From the NCBI GenBank assembly GCA_030522415.1, contig CM060112.1, positions 7,947,001-8,011,000 of the forward strand: a DNA stretch of 64,000 bases. Reading direction: 5' to 3'. Below the pieces are notes generated by a model that searched no databases, was not told the DNA's origin, and saw nothing but the letters and a program-made list of their open reading frames with translations. Made by a program: the position numbers and the translations under genes. Shown here piece after piece: positions 22,180 to 34,257 of this stretch (position 1 is the first letter of the stretch; each line of letters begins with the position of its first letter). This DNA is from Channallabes apus (taxonomy: Eukaryota > Chordata > Actinopteri > Siluriformes > Clariidae).

Positions 22180-22366
22180 TGGCTTAGTGGTTAGCTCTGT
22201 CGTCTTACACCTCCAGGGTCCGGGTTCAATTCCTTGCAGGGTTCGACTCCCGTCTCTGTGTGCATGGAGTTTGCATGTTCTCCCCATGTTCAGTGAGTTT
22301 CCTTAAGGTTTCCTTCCAAAGTCCAAAGTCATGCAGATTAGCTTAATCAGCGTTTGAACGAGTGTT

Positions 22367-22399
<33 letters not shown>

Positions 22400-22530
22400 C
22401 CTGTAGACTGATTGACATTTCCAAGTTTCCTGTAGTGTAGAGTGTATATACTGTAATTACTGTAGGTGTTTGAGTTTGCCGGTTGGCTCTCTGTCCAGGG
22501 TGTACCCTGGCTTATGTTCTAAGTGCTGTG
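22180..22530 (+). mobile_element. Diverged DANA/Mermaid-like SINE
   Basis: The head GGCTTAGTGGTTAGCTCTGT and B-box-like GGGTTCAATTCC are followed by TGTGTGCATGGAGTTTGCAT, GGTTTCCTTCCAAAGTCCAA and GTCCAGGGTGTACCCTGG. The copy is older than most. It carries a (TG)n run at 22372-22399 and two TACTGTA heptamers (22449-22455, 22458-22464). The 3' end is worn. Confidence 0.78.
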
Positions 22531-22776
22531 AGATTGGCAAGTTTTCAGGTCTCATTGTCAGTCCCTGTACCTGAGCAGTTTTAGAGGGAATGTTTTTTTT
22601 TTTTTTCCGTTTGTTAAATTTACCGTGACCTGTATATCATTCAGGAATAAAACAGCATCCAACATAAGACATGAACCAGTGAGAGACTGGTGCAAATGAT
22701 GACAGATAATGATGACGTATCTTTAGGCACTTGTTTTACATCATGTAATAAAATTTTATGATAGGAAATGAGGGGT

Positions 22777-23104
22777 TTCGGCGGCGCGGTGGTGTAGTGG
22801 TTAGCACTGTCGCCTTGCACCTCGAGGGTCCGGGTTCGATTCCTGGCCAGGCTCGATTCCCGTCTCTGTGTGCATGGAGTTTGCATGTTCTTCCTGTGCT
22901 TGGTGGGTTTCCTCCGGGTACTCCGGTTTCCTCCCACAGTCCAAAGATATGCAGCCTAGGCTAATTGCCATTCCCACATTGTGGGTAGTGTGCCCTGTGA
23001 TGGATTGGGTGTATCCCACCTCATGCCCTAAGCCTCCTGGGATAGGCTCCAGATTCCCCGCGACCCTGAATACAGGATAAAGCGGTATAGAAGATGAGTG
23101 AGTG
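22777..23104 (+). mobile_element. Full-length DANA/Mermaid-like SINE with target duplication
   Basis: Starts near GGCGGCGCGGTGGTGTAGTG (A-box region) with GGGTTCGATTCC as B box, runs through the whole body and ends GCGGTATAGAAGATGAGTG. AATGAGGGGT at 22767-22776 and 23105-23114 forms a 10-bp target duplication. The head is tRNA-like, but the copy is a dispersed element and not a tRNA gene. Confidence 0.9.
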
Positions 23105-23340
23105 AATGAGGGGTGGGGTGCAGACTTTTGCACAGGACTGAATTTACAATGCAGAAAACCTTTCCTAATGTATGAGTCACATTTGGATATGAAATCAATT
23201 TGTCTTGAGTAATACGAAGGGAAGAGAAAGGAAGTAATGAGAGTTTCCCATTGAGTGGAAAGAAAAAGAGGTGCAAGGCGACAGTGCAAACAACTACACC
23301 GATGTGCCGCATACCTGATCTTAATAAAGAATACAATTAT

Positions 23341-23387
23341 GAGAGAAGAGAAGAGAAGAGAAGAGAAGAGAAGAGAAGAGAAGAGAG
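23341..23387. repeat. (AGAGA)n pentanucleotide microsatellite
   Basis: About nine GAAGA units without interruption. Confidence 0.9.
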
Positions 23388-24469
23388 GTCTCAAGTCTCA
23401 TGATAAGCCAAAGCAGTGCAGCAAACAAAAATAGCTATAAAAAAAGAAGAAAAACAGAAAAAAGCCCTCATGGTGACGGATGATAGCAGTTCCCTGACAA
23501 ATCAGAAAAGAAAACAAGCAGGAGGATGAGTGTGGAAAAGGGAAAAAGGGTTTTAAAACTGCGCGAGCTGAAAATCGGTCGCTGCCAAAAAAAACAAGTG
23601 GTGAGGGAACAACATAAGAGCGCTAGGGGAAGAGGCAACGAGAGAGAGACAGAGAGAGATTTGGTATGAAAAGGAGGCGAGAACACAAAGAGAGAAATGA
23701 AAACTGACTTTGACACGGCTCATTTTCAGCATGCGTGTATGAGTGCATATGAGTGTGTGTGTCAGCGCTAATAGGTCCCGCAGAAACCAGAAGCTCCGGC
23801 GCTGCCGATCGAAAGCGAGCTTCAACGCCCTGACCTGACGAATGCTGCAATCACTCAGATGTTTTTTTTAAATAATCATAACAATAATTATATATTTCCT
23901 TCATCCAGAGCCTCTGTATCATGAAAGGTGAAAGATATAAAAGGCATACAGAATAGGAAGAGAGGTCAAAGTGGAGCCAAGTCAGCGCTGTGTACCAGCT
24001 CTACAAACTGTAACGAGTAAAAATGCTTTCATTCTAGTAAAGGAATATTTAAGGCGTGTATCTTCGGGCCAGCTGTCTCAAACGACTACAAATAGCACAC
24101 AGCATTGCTGAAGAGAATTAATTGAATATTTCAATATTTTTCCCATGTGTTAGCTAGTTAGCATTTACATTTAGACAGACGATCCGACGGAATCAATTAA
24201 CCTCTCGGTTTCAGGGTAACCACTGCTCACCATTCATTAAGCTCGCACAGACGGGGACCTGCTTTACATGCTAGGCAATCTGCTCCATTTATTCATTCAT
24301 CATTTCCATAAGAGCTTCATCCGGTCAGGGTCATGTCGGATCCACGGAGTCTCGCCATCTTAAGAAAGGAAATCATGTGATAGACTGGTGGGATGCCAGT
24401 CTATCACTGACACTCATGCACACGTTTATTTATATACTCATTAACACCTAGGACGGATTTATGTGTAAG

Positions 24470-24502
<33 letters not shown>

Positions 24503-25714
24503 TGTGTATGAGCCTGTATTTGAAAAGGTAGCTAACCTGGGGAACATGAATGATGGAAACTAATACTGGGAGAACATCGGAAACTTTGCACAGAGATTAA
24601 CTTGCTGCTCATATTCGACCTGGGAACACAAAGTTTTGGCATACCTTGTACTCACTCAGTGAAATATTGCTTTTTTTAAGAAGCGTAATTATCTATTCAT
24701 TACAACACTTTCAAAAGGCGCCCCAGTCTTAAGTATGTGGAGAATAAATGAGAGTGGAGAGAAATTCAATGTTGCTTAGAGGGTGTCTGAAGTTGTATGA
24801 CTTTATAGCATTCATCTATGCAATAATGACATCAAAAAAAAAAAAAGAAGCTTATTCCACTAAGCAGCAAGGTCTCACCTTATATGTAGCAATTTAAAAA
24901 AGGGACATTTTCCAGATCTGTATCTAGTAATTTAGTGTTTCAATATTCATATCTGTACTTGAATTCATATTTAATCCTGGAACGTTTTAAGCAATTTAAG
25001 CAATGTCACACAAGAGGGAGTGCTGTATTCGGTACAACAGCACGACCTCGAGTGTGAACGGCTCCACAAACACCATTTATTATCGAAAGATTATGATTTG
25101 TTTGTTTATTTAACCATTTAATTTGTTTCACCAACACGTACTGTATCATTGGGAGACATCACCAGACATGGCTAACTAACTATGACTGGTGGAAGTAGTG
25201 TTAAGCTGGTGACTGACAGTTAATATGGGTGAAAGTCGTTTGAAATTCTTACTGGTACTATGTAGCCTAAAGGTAAGGCGAATAAACCATGGAGGTGGTG
25301 CATAGTCCTGAGAAACGTACAAGAGTTACACTTAAAATGTCGTCAGATAACTTGTAGGATTTTAAGATTGAACCCCAGTTAATATAACAGTAAATCTAGT
25401 GGGCTATGTACTGTAAGGTGTACAAGTCCCTTGTTCCACTTACCAAGTAATGCCTTTGATCAGGGCTTAGAGAAGGATTTGAAGTTTAATTACCCATTGT
25501 TAGAAAACCTACTCACAGAATATTACATACAGTATAGTTAAACATCCCAGTTATGCTGAATAATAATAAAAAATAAATAAATAAAAATGTTCACATGATT
25601 AAAGTCAGCATCAGCCCCTGGAAAGCATAGTCCAGCATGTTTCTGGTGCTTTTATGATGCACAATGTGAAAGAATGAATGCTCGGATAATTCTTTATCCG
25701 ACCAGCTTCATACT
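23388..25714. other. Mostly unique sequence without a gene
   Basis: Bases 24285-24600 have a SINE-like texture on the minus strand (CATTCATCATTTCC, CCGGTCAGGGTC, GGGAGAACATC) and a (GT)n run at 24467-24507, but they differ too much for a family call. The rest shows no element or exon. Minus-strand open frames near 23468-23850 are Ser/Leu-rich and domain-free. Confidence 0.45.
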
Positions 25715-25950
25715 GTATGTTCAAAGTTTCAAAGATTCACCTCTGATGAAGAAGTGAAGACAGCGGTGCATTTGTGGGTTGCAGCTCAGCCTATGAGGGA
25801 ATACGAAAGCTTGTTGACGAGATGGACAAAGTGTATTGAAAAGCAAGGAGATTATGCCAAATAAAAGGCATCGTGCATTTGCTTTTTATAAAAGGAAATA
25901 AACTCTACAGCCAGAGTGCGGATAATTTTTGACTCACCCTCGTAGTTGGG
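25715..25950 (+). pseudogene. mariner transposase C-terminal fragment (third copy)
   Basis: From about 25723 the plus strand is open for 46 codons and reads KFQRFTSDEEVKTAVHLWV, then SLLTRWTKCIEKQGDYAK and a stop at about 25862. This matches the last part of mariner DD34D transposases (FTSDEEVK..V..WL ... RWTKCIEKQGDYVEK). No upstream catalytic region remains. The open frame over this length and the distinct sequence suggest a different, perhaps younger, mariner lineage than the remnants at 1195 and 9115. Confidence 0.82.
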
Positions 25951-28281
25951 TTCGTGTTGTGTCTGATTACTTTTTTGGTTATTTAAGTTATTTTCATGCC
26001 TCTATGTGTTTAAAAAAAAATGGTGCCAGGCAGTCTGTGAGGTTGCTTCAGCTAGAGGATTGCTTCAGGGAATGATGACTTGGGCCTACACTAGCAGGTG
26101 GGCTATCTGGGACAACTCCCTGTTCATAGATCAGGGAGTGCAAAGATCAGGAAAGGAAATCAATTATTTGCAATATTAGTACTGTATACTGAAAAAGCTA
26201 TACGACTGCAAGTGTGGAGTTAACTCACACAATTTATAGAGTAAAACAAAGCAGAAAAAGAAATGCAAGTATCTACAGGAAGCTTTCTGTTACAAGCTTT
26301 GTGACAATGTCCATTGTTAAATGTGTTATACAGATCAAATTGAATGCCATGAAACAGAATGTGACTAACCTACAGTGTTGTGGCTGTTATTCTCTGGACA
26401 GTGGTCTGGCTGAGTTTATAATGCAGTAAAAGTGATGAGGTATGATGACTCTGAAGGGCATCCAAAAAGCAATGCTTGCCAAGGTTCCTCTTTGGATAAA
26501 TAAGGCTACCAGGGCGGCTGCTTCTTCCAGAATGGAATGCACTTACAGTCAATATTGAAAGTTAATGTCAAGCTACAGGCAGGCAAAAATGACCTTAAAC
26601 ACATACCATCTCCAAAAAAAAACCCTGTGGATCCATGTACAGTAGGGCTCCAATTAAATGAATGCACAACCTTGCAGCAGCAATGGGTAGAACACAACAT
26701 TGCAATAAAGATAAGTTGTTCTTTTATTTTAGATGATTTAGTGAAGGTTGGGTTCTTGTGTGTGTGTAAGAGAGAGATGAAGTGCAAGGTTGTGTCGTAG
26801 GGAGGCGTGCACAGGGAGTTAAGCCGCCCTGAAGCAGAGTGCGCTGGCATCTTGGCAACGGGGCGTTGGTTGATTTGCTGGATACTGAGCTGGCAGAACT
26901 GGGAGGTGTCCTCACCAGGGTCAGGGCTGTAACCTGTTGCTTAAGGTGAAAGTCCTTATTGAATGTGTCTGAGCAAAAGACATGAAGAGCTGTGCAATAA
27001 CACTATTGAAAATTAGAATATTTTCCCAATTGAGGTTTAGATCAACGTTTTATATCAAATCGTCTCCCTGAGGATGAGGAGCAGTTGTTGTGATCATCTG
27101 CCAGCTATGCTGTGTTACCTTGCCCTGGCCCCAGTCATGTGTGCCTGGACTGTCCAAAACAACACAACACAGTGGCAGCATGTGTGCATGGAATACACTA
27201 GATAAAGGACTGCCTTCATGGTGAAATACTGAACAAGACTTTGAAAAGAGACAAGCACACAGAGGATTTAAAATGTGAAACTAATCATAAGTAATAAAGG
27301 GAAGGGAATCAATGAGCCAACAATATAACCGCCTAAGAAAAGATGCATCCACAACGGTTCCTTAGATGGTTAATGCTTTCTTGTTTTCTTCTGCTACCCC
27401 ACTGTTGTACAGTTTCACGTCAAACCTACAATGGTTCCCCAAAGGGACAATCCAAAGTGAGCTTTAGGATGCTAGACAGAACCTTTAGATCCAATATTAT
27501 GTGAAGATCTTTAGAGTGTTGCTTTAGGGAATGCTAACATGGGGCCTTTCAGACTTGAAGCGGAAACTGATTTCACTACTGCGGAACAGGTCACTGAAGC
27601 AGATTTAGCCTGTAGTACTGGTATGTACATAAAGTGGTACAGAGCTGTGTGATGTTGGGAATGCTACTGTATGATGCAAGTTTGCCCAGGTAGCGCACTA
27701 GTTCTTTAGTTACACCGCAGTAAACTCATGAACAAAACTAGTAGAAATTTTGAAAGAGAAAAGAAATTGTGGTTGGATTTTGTACAACTTCACATGCTTG
27801 GAGATGCGTGAGAAGATACAGAGAGTAACCCTGCCCCTAACTGACCTTCATAACTTGAGACCATGCTGATGGCAGAATAAATGAATGCTTCAAAGTTAAA
27901 TTTTGACATGCAGCTTGTTTTGACCTTCAACAGCTATGTTTTAATTTTTTTTTAATGATTCAGCACATTTGGGTGAATGTAAAGAGAGTGACTGTATAGT
28001 CGGCCTAAGGTTACGAACTCGCTCTATGGGATTCGCAGCATCTCTCACGGTGCGAAAGGAAGCCGGCCGAGCTTGTAGAGTTTTATTCATCGTGCTCAGA
28101 TCTCGCCTGCTGATCTGTGAGTACTGACGGCAGATTTGTTAGGGTTTTATGTCAGGGATGGAAATGGATGTGTGTGTCGGTTTTGACGATGAAAGCCTAC
28201 GTCTGTTCCTTCTGTCTCTCGCTATGTGTGCGAAAAAGCTTTGAGGATGTCTTGCTGTCTTTTCTCGTCTGCTTGTTTCAG
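25951..28281. other. No gene or recognised repeat
   Basis: Mostly unique sequence. A small hairpin CTCCCTG/CAGGGAG lies at about 26118-26140. From about 28020 the composition becomes richer in GC and CpG, leading into the candidate exon at 28282. Confidence 0.45.
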
Positions 28282-28349
28282 CTGATGCGAGTTCACGCCA
28301 ACGTGCTGAGCGGCCAAACTCAATCACTCACAGAGCTGGAGAGTTCAGG
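28282..28349 (+). CDS. Putative short host exon
   Basis: A 68-bp segment is preceded by a pyrimidine-rich acceptor (TCGTCTGCTTGTTTCAG) and followed by a strong donor (AGG/GTAAGC). It is open in one frame, encoding LMRVHANVLSGQTQS and TELESSG. It lies in a locally GC-richer, non-repetitive stretch. I do not recognise the protein, and no flanking exons are identified in this window. It could be a chance match to splice consensus. Confidence 0.2.
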
Positions 28350-29133
28350 GTAAGCGGGGTGGGATAGGAGTAACAAAGTAAGCTTAGAATCGAAACTCTG
28401 AATGTATGAGAGAACTTTTTATTTTATGATTATTATACTTACTTCTTATTTCGTGAAATATTAATCACTAGGTCAATATTTCTTTATTATAAATCTATTA
28501 TAATCAGGAGGGCGAGTACAGTACTGTTACTTTTTAAGGATTTTTTTTCTTTGTGTAGCCAAAACACAGATATCTGTCTGTCTGTCTTTCTTTCTTTCTA
28601 CCTATGCCCTTTATAATTTTCTTACCACTATAGTACCAGGCATATTAGAATGCAACCTAGTAATATTCACACTTAAATTTAAACACGACAAAGAAACTTG
28701 ATCATACATTCTAATATTAATAAGGACAATAATCAAAGAATTTGCGTGCACACATTTAATGATCAGATTTGTCTGTAATATAAAGATAAAGAACATTTTT
28801 GTCACCATTATGTTCCTAGCATTATTGCACACCATTAATAAACACTATTCTGCACTATATACTCATAGACAGTTTACTGAATACTGTATGGTGAAATGGG
28901 CCATGCAAATCTCCATCTTAATTTGAAAAATGTGTGTTTTCTTTTACTCTTATACTAAATCATCTTATACTAAATCATAAATGAATATTCATGTGTCTCT
29001 TTTCCTTTGACTCAGCAGGCGAACACGCATCGGATCCCAAAACAATCTTAATTCATCATTTCTTTTCTTACTGAGGATTTGTTTCCATTGAAATGTATGT
29101 AAAGCAACCAAACAAAATGCAAAGTCTGTAATC
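28350..29133. other. No gene or recognised repeat
   Basis: AT-rich unique sequence with short CTGT and CTTT runs near 28572-28600. Confidence 0.5.
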
Positions 29134-30942
29134 TTGTCCTGATCTCTAGGTGTATGTCGTGGCATGAATGCAGGAGGCAAGCTGGCGGTTCAAAAAACGT
29201 CTTTTATTTAACAAAAACAAACCAAAAGTAAAGTTCTCTCAAAACACACTACAAACATAACTAGTATTAATCCACAACAAAAGCTAGACGCCTGACTGAA
29301 GTTCATATTTATAATTAACTTAATTGCTAATTACTTGAATGTTTACGTCACCTGACCGAGGTGCATCCTGGGAACTGAAGTTCTTTCAACTTAAACATAA
29401 CCAACAAACATAAGAAAACACAAAACAAGACTGGGCCTTTGTCGCCCTCTAGGGGTTAACCCTTACAGTACCCCCCCTTCTAAAATGCTCCTCCGGAGCA
29501 TTACCAGAGGTCCAGGACTTATCCAGGACACCCAAATGTTTTCTCTTTGGCCCCATGTACTTGAGGCTGAGCGACGGAGCTGGCCTTGGGCCTCTGATTG
29601 CAGCATTCAGAGGAGCGGTGACGGCGACCTCGGCACCGGACTGAGGAGCAGGCACGACGATGTCGACGCTCGGCGGCTGCAAAGCTGGCGTGACGATCGG
29701 CGGCGGCAGAACTGGAGCCATGCTCGGCTGTGGCTGGAGAGCTGGAATGACGCTCGGCGGCAGCAGAGCTGGCTCGGAGCTTGGAGACGTCGGCGCCGTT
29801 ACAATGTCCTCGAAGCCGGGAGGCGGTGCAAGGACGATGCTCTCCAGGTTGCACAGCCACTGAAGAGCGGAAGCGAGGCTCGGTGACGGCTGGAGAGTTG
29901 GAATGACGCTTGGCGATGACGGCGCCAGCACTATGTCCTCGAGGCCAGGAGGCGGCGGAAGGACGATCTTGGCGCCTGGCTGAGGAGCGGGCGCGACGAT
30001 CTCGGGCGATTGGCCGAGGACCAGAAGCGACATCTGTGCTGCTTGCAGGGTGCAGGGTGATGTCCTCGGAGCTTGCCGAGCTTTGCAGCTGCGGAGCTGA
30101 TGCGAGGCTCGGCGGCGGCACGCTGATGCTTTCCAGGCTCCTTGATGTCTGCACGGCGGAAGTGACACTTGATACCTGCAAAGCTGACTCAGAGCTTGGA
30201 GACGGTGGCGCCAGCATGATGTCCTCGACGCTGAGAGGCGGAGGGAGAAACGCATCTTCCACGCTGCCCAGCCACTGCTGGTAGTCCTCTGCGACGAGCA
30301 CAGGTGGAGGCGGTGGAGGAAACGCGTCCTCGTCGCCGTTCAGCAGTGGCACTTATTCCTCCACGCTGAGCACAGGCAGTAGCGGGATGGGGAGCGCATC
30401 GTCCAGATCCGAGAGAGGAAGAACTTCCGGGACTACAGCTTGGTTCTCCTGAACCTGGACCCGCAGGTCCCGAATGCACGCCGCGTTGTGCTCTGCCCAC
30501 TGCCTGTAGAACTTTCCCATCTCTCACCCGGTTGCTACACCTGTCAAAGGTGTGCGCCGGATGGCGAGGCTGCAGCCTTCCCAGCTCTGTCTCGCCATTC
30601 TCTCTCTTTCCGTCACGCTGTCCTCCAGTGAGTCCGCCGGCTCTGTGAGCCTACAGCCTTCCCAGCACTGCCAAACCTCTGTCTCGCTGTGCTCCTCACT
30701 GTCCTCCAGCAGTTCCGCCAGCTCCGGCGAGATGGTAATAGCACCCACCAAAAATCGTCTAGGTGGGGGACCTCGGCCATGCCACTTGGATGGTCTAGCT
30801 TTCTGTCGTTGTTGTTGTTGCATTTATAATGTTTGAGAGAGCTTTACTTTTGTTTTGTTTATATTAAATAAAAGACGTTTGTTGAACCGCCAGCTTGCCT
30901 CCTGCATTCATATCACGACACACACCTAGAGATCATGACAAA
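29134..30942 (-). mobile_element. 1.8-kb element with ~160-bp terminal inverted repeats
   Basis: The left end (29134-29293) and right end (30783-30942) are inverted copies. Both contain ATCTCTAGGTGT, AATGCAGGAGGCAAGCTGGC, ACGTCTTTTATTTAA, AAAAGTAAAG and GAAAGCTAGAC-like words. Between them lies GC-rich DNA that contrasts sharply with the AT-rich surroundings and holds a broken minus-strand reading frame. There is no transposase, so mobilisation would need another element. I find no clear target-site duplication, and I cannot assign a superfamily. Confidence 0.72.
29449..30823 (-). pseudogene. Broken Pro/Ala/Ser-rich reading frame inside the TIR element
   Basis: Starting at the Met at 30823 (MQQQQRQKARPSKWHGR), one frame runs to about 30020 with only two stops, at about 30524 and 30353. 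After a frameshift near 30020-30050 the product continues in another frame to a stop at 29449. The total is about 455 codons. The middle includes FYRQWAEHNAACIRDLRVQV, a possible short helix. The rest is low-complexity with repeated units of the type ED-IVLAPPSPSSE-AL (about 30260, 29950 and 29830), and the C-terminus is basic (MGPKRKHLGVLDKS). No enzyme motif, zinc finger or DDE signature is visible. It may be an accessory or captured gene of an autonomous relative. The TACAGTA at 29465-29471 sits near its end. Confidence 0.55.
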
Positions 30943-31280
30943 TCGCTCCAAAATAGGCTATTAGATGATTTAGCCATATAATGTCGTAGTCTGACATTTC
31001 ATTAACTACCAAGTAAGGTGAAGAAGAAGAAGAAAGGAAAGAAAAAAATAGACAGTGTGTTAATTATTAAACAGCATTCCCTAGAAAATCAGGCTTGTTA
31101 TGTCAGAAAATTTAGTCAAGAACTGCTTTCGGTTGATCATGGTGGATGACTAACTAAAGATCTTTTCGAAGGTTTATAGCTGTCGTTGTCATGCTGAAAA
31201 TGGTTTTGGCCGTTCTGCTACAGCATACAACAATATCCTTATATTACATGTATCTAATATTTCCTATTATAATCAAGGTG
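30943..31280. other. No gene or recognised repeat
   Basis: AT-rich sequence with a GAAGAA run near 31020-31050; nothing else recognised. Confidence 0.5.
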
Positions 31281-31620
31281 AGGTGGCGCGGTGACTTGGT
31301 GGTTAGCACTGTCGCCCTGCATCGTTCGATACCCGGCCAGGTTAGATTCCAGGCCAGGTTCAATTCCCACTTCTGTGTGCATCGAGTTTGCATGTATTTG
31401 TTGGGTTTCCTCCAGGTACTCCAGTTTCCACCCACAATCCAAAAACATGCAGATTAGGCTAATTGGTGTTCCCAAATTGTTCGTTAGTGTGAATGAGTGT
31501 GTGAGTATGTGTATGTGTGTGCCCTGCGATGGCATGCCTCATGCGTCCTGGGATATCCTGGGATAGGCTCCAGGAACCCTGCGACCCTGTATACAGGATA
31601 AAGCCATATAGATGATGAGT
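31281..31620 (+). mobile_element. DANA/Mermaid-like SINE
   Basis: GGTGGCGCGGTGACTTGGTG begins the head; the body (TTGGGTTTCCTCCAGGTACT, AGATTAGGCTAATTGGTGTT) and 3' end (CAGGATAAAGCCATATAGAT) follow. A small duplication in the B-box area repeats CCGGCCAGGTTAGATTCC / AGGCCAGGTTCAATTCC. Confidence 0.85.
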
Positions 31621-31697
31621 GAGGGAGACAGTGATCAATGTGTCTTAGCTAGTCATTATTTTTTGCAATGATGGTCATGTTTGTGCTGAAACCAAAG

Positions 31698-31983
31698 GGG
31701 CATTCAAGTCAAACTGGGATTTGTGACTGTGACAGAATCATGGAACACAGGTATGAAAATAATGTTTCACTAGTGCTTGCATGCTATCAAGACAGAACGT
31801 TTTCTCAACAAGTTGGAGCCATAATAACTGCAGTGGGCTTCAAAACATCTCGGTTAGAATAGTCATTTACATACAGCTAAGGGTTTCATCGTTGTACCGT
31901 GCTTAAAGTTTTCTTGTTTTTTTTTTTACATGTTCCTTCATAAGAAATTTTATAACAAGTCCTGGTTTGACTTAAACACCCGC
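31698..31983. mobile_element. Mariner-related MITE
   Basis: The left end GCATTCAAGTCAAACTGGGA and the right end TCCTGGTTTGACTTAAACAC are inverted copies, with few mismatches over about 28 bases. The same motif ends the mariner remnants at 1747, 9591 and 49485. The 286-bp body has only a 40-codon frame (MEHRYENNVSLVLA...) that I cannot align to transposase with confidence. It appears to be an internally deleted mariner derivative. Confidence 0.7.
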
Positions 31984-32950
31984 TTGTATTTGTTCCATCC
32001 AATAACTAAAATTTAACAATAATAGATGGCATATGTTAATAAATACTTTTGGTCACCACTTAACAGTATGTTCGTGTCACTTTTAATCATCTTCCCCTCT
32101 CACAAATGAAAGGACACCTATGAACTCCCAGCCATGTGATCTCCAAACGATAGAAATTGAACCTGCTTTGTAGCCCATTTCCATGGCTTTTTGAATAAAG
32201 AATTTGTGCCGCTAAACTAAGCAAGAGAAATAGATTCTAGTGGAAGTCAGCAGCAGAAAGGCAGAAGGGGAAAAATAATAATGTTCCATGCTGCTTCTGT
32301 GAAAATGAATGCTATAACACTGCATGGCCTTTTGACTCGTGCGCTTTACACCGTGATGTCACATGCTGGAATACCCCGTCGCTGTTATTGATGGGACTTT
32401 TTGTTGTCATGCTTCCACCTCAGTTTTTACTAAAACGTTCAACGAAAAGGACTAAAGTAATCTTGCATTCTTTTGCACCCTCTATAACACCCTCCCCCCT
32501 TGCTCATTTTCCATAGCGTGATAGAAATTGGTAGTGGTAGCGGCTGAATAACACGCCATATAGCTGCTGTGTGTGTGATTAGCTGTGCTGTGCATGTGAT
32601 TTTTTTCATGCTTGTGCGCTCGGTAGGGTTTAGAGTGAGTTGTTGATGATAAGGAAGGTGTTACTGGAGTGTCAGATTAACAGCTACATAGGTAGTGGCA
32701 GTAAAATCTCACAGATTGCTGTCAGATGGAATTGGCAGCTTGAGGGCAAGTCATTGCACAAAAAAAGAAGAAAAAAAAAAACAGGAACCCTGTCATTTTC
32801 AAAATCCTATGTATAATGTGCACATTTATGCAAAGAGCTTTTGATTGTTTCTTTTAGATAAAATACTTTTAATTGATTTCTAAGAAACCAACAGGGACCA
32901 GACATGGACTTAATTTTTATGAACATTTTATTATTATTATTATTATTATT
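31984..32950. other. No gene or recognised repeat
   Basis: Unique-looking sequence, ending in an (ATT)n run at about 32931-32950 where the next SINE inserted. Confidence 0.5.
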
Positions 32951-33315
32951 CATTCATTCATTCATTTTCTATACCGCTTAATCCTGTGTTCAGGGTCGCG
33001 GGGGACCTGGAGCCTATCCCAGGAGACTTCGGGCACTAGGCGGGGTACACCCTGGACAGGGTGCCAATCCATCGCAGGGCACACATACACACACTCACAC
33101 ACACACACACAATCACACACTACGGGCAATTTTTTTAGGAATGCCAATTAGCCTAATCTGCATGTCTTTGGACTGTGGGAGGAAACCGGAGTACCCGGAG
33201 GAAACCCACCAAGCACGGGGAGAACATGCAAACTCCATGCACACAGAGACGGGAATCGAACCCAGAACCTGGAGGTGCAAGGCGACAGTGCTAACCACTA
33301 CACCACCGCGCCGCC
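32951..33315 (-). mobile_element. Full-length DANA/Mermaid-like SINE
   Basis: Runs from (CATT)n and TTTTCTATACCGCTTAATCC through CCTATCCCAGGAGACTTCGG to the head, ending CACTACACCACCGCGCCGCC. ATT repeats on both sides (32931-32950 and 33316-33331) are consistent with duplication of an (ATT)n target. A CA-rich stretch (33082-33119) lies within the body. Confidence 0.9.
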
Positions 33316-34257
33316 TATTATTATTATTATTAATAGTTTTGTCTAATCATAGGACCACTACTAACCAGAAATGTCTGTCACATGTTCCCTCGGGGCCACA
33401 AAGCTTGATAACTGCATCGTTTCACACCTCAGCCCATGCTGCATCATGGGGCAGAGTAACAGAGTCACAGGAAACTGTTACTCACCCCTTCTACATGTAT
33501 GAGCTCACAAATGCTGCATGGTGTTACTGTGATTGATAGGGACGGCTGAATTTCTGCTTTTCCACTCAGTGTGCATGGTGAGTTTTTGCTCTTTTGGACT
33601 TCTGGTCATAAATGGCTGCAGCATCATCAAGAATTAAGCTCTTGATCTTTAGAGAATGCTGCAAACTTTGGTTTGCATCATTTAGGAGATGTCTGTATCT
33701 GTTCACGTTTAATAATTATGTCCATAAGACAATTTTGTTGTTGTTGTCGTTGTTAATTGAATTTATTTTCTTTCCCTTCTCGCTTTTTAAGCTACAAAAA
33801 TGCACAGTGCATAAATACTGTACATTGTCAAATATAATTAAGTACTTCAATATAAAAAGTAATGAGTTTCTATTAGACCAAATTAGTGATCCAAATTTGA
33901 CATTTGATCTACAGTAAATAAGGCTACAGGTTGTCATGAGTGCTGGCAAGGCAAGTTCTGGTTTCAGTTTGGTTAATGTCTGTAGTGGGTAGACAACTTA
34001 TCTTGCTCTAAAAACGTAGGCATAATAGTATAATGTTGAAGTCATTGCTTCTTCTGATAAATAGGTTGCCTTTATAATAGGCCAAATTTTTGACCATGAA
34101 AAATGTAAATATAACTGAGTAAGCAGTAAAAAGGTACCAATATGGTAAGGCAATAAGTATTGCCACAAAAGTGTTTTAAGGACATTCTCAATAGAAAAAA
34201 ATATTGGCAATTCAAGTAAAAATAATACTTTGTTGTTTTATATAATTACATTTTTAT
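33316..34257. other. No gene or recognised repeat
   Basis: Unique-looking sequence; the block 33345-33540 is less AT-rich but unrecognised. Confidence 0.45.

Noticed and set aside
22777..22860. tRNA-like sequence at the SINE head
   Set aside because: A and B boxes are present but the same sequence recurs in many copies with a common body and tail; it is a SINE promoter.
29485..30284. Plus-strand open frames opposite the TIR-element ORF
   Set aside because: They are shadows produced by the GC-rich composition of the minus-strand reading frame, which itself has the better continuity.
29134..30942. LTR retrotransposon
   Set aside because: A purine-rich stretch near 29480 on the minus strand resembles a polypurine tract, but the end repeats are inverted rather than direct and no gag/pol motifs are visible.
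31741..31862. Short frame within the mariner MITE as a transposase N-terminus
   Set aside because: The residues do not align convincingly with the mariner N-terminal domain; kept only as an unassigned trace.
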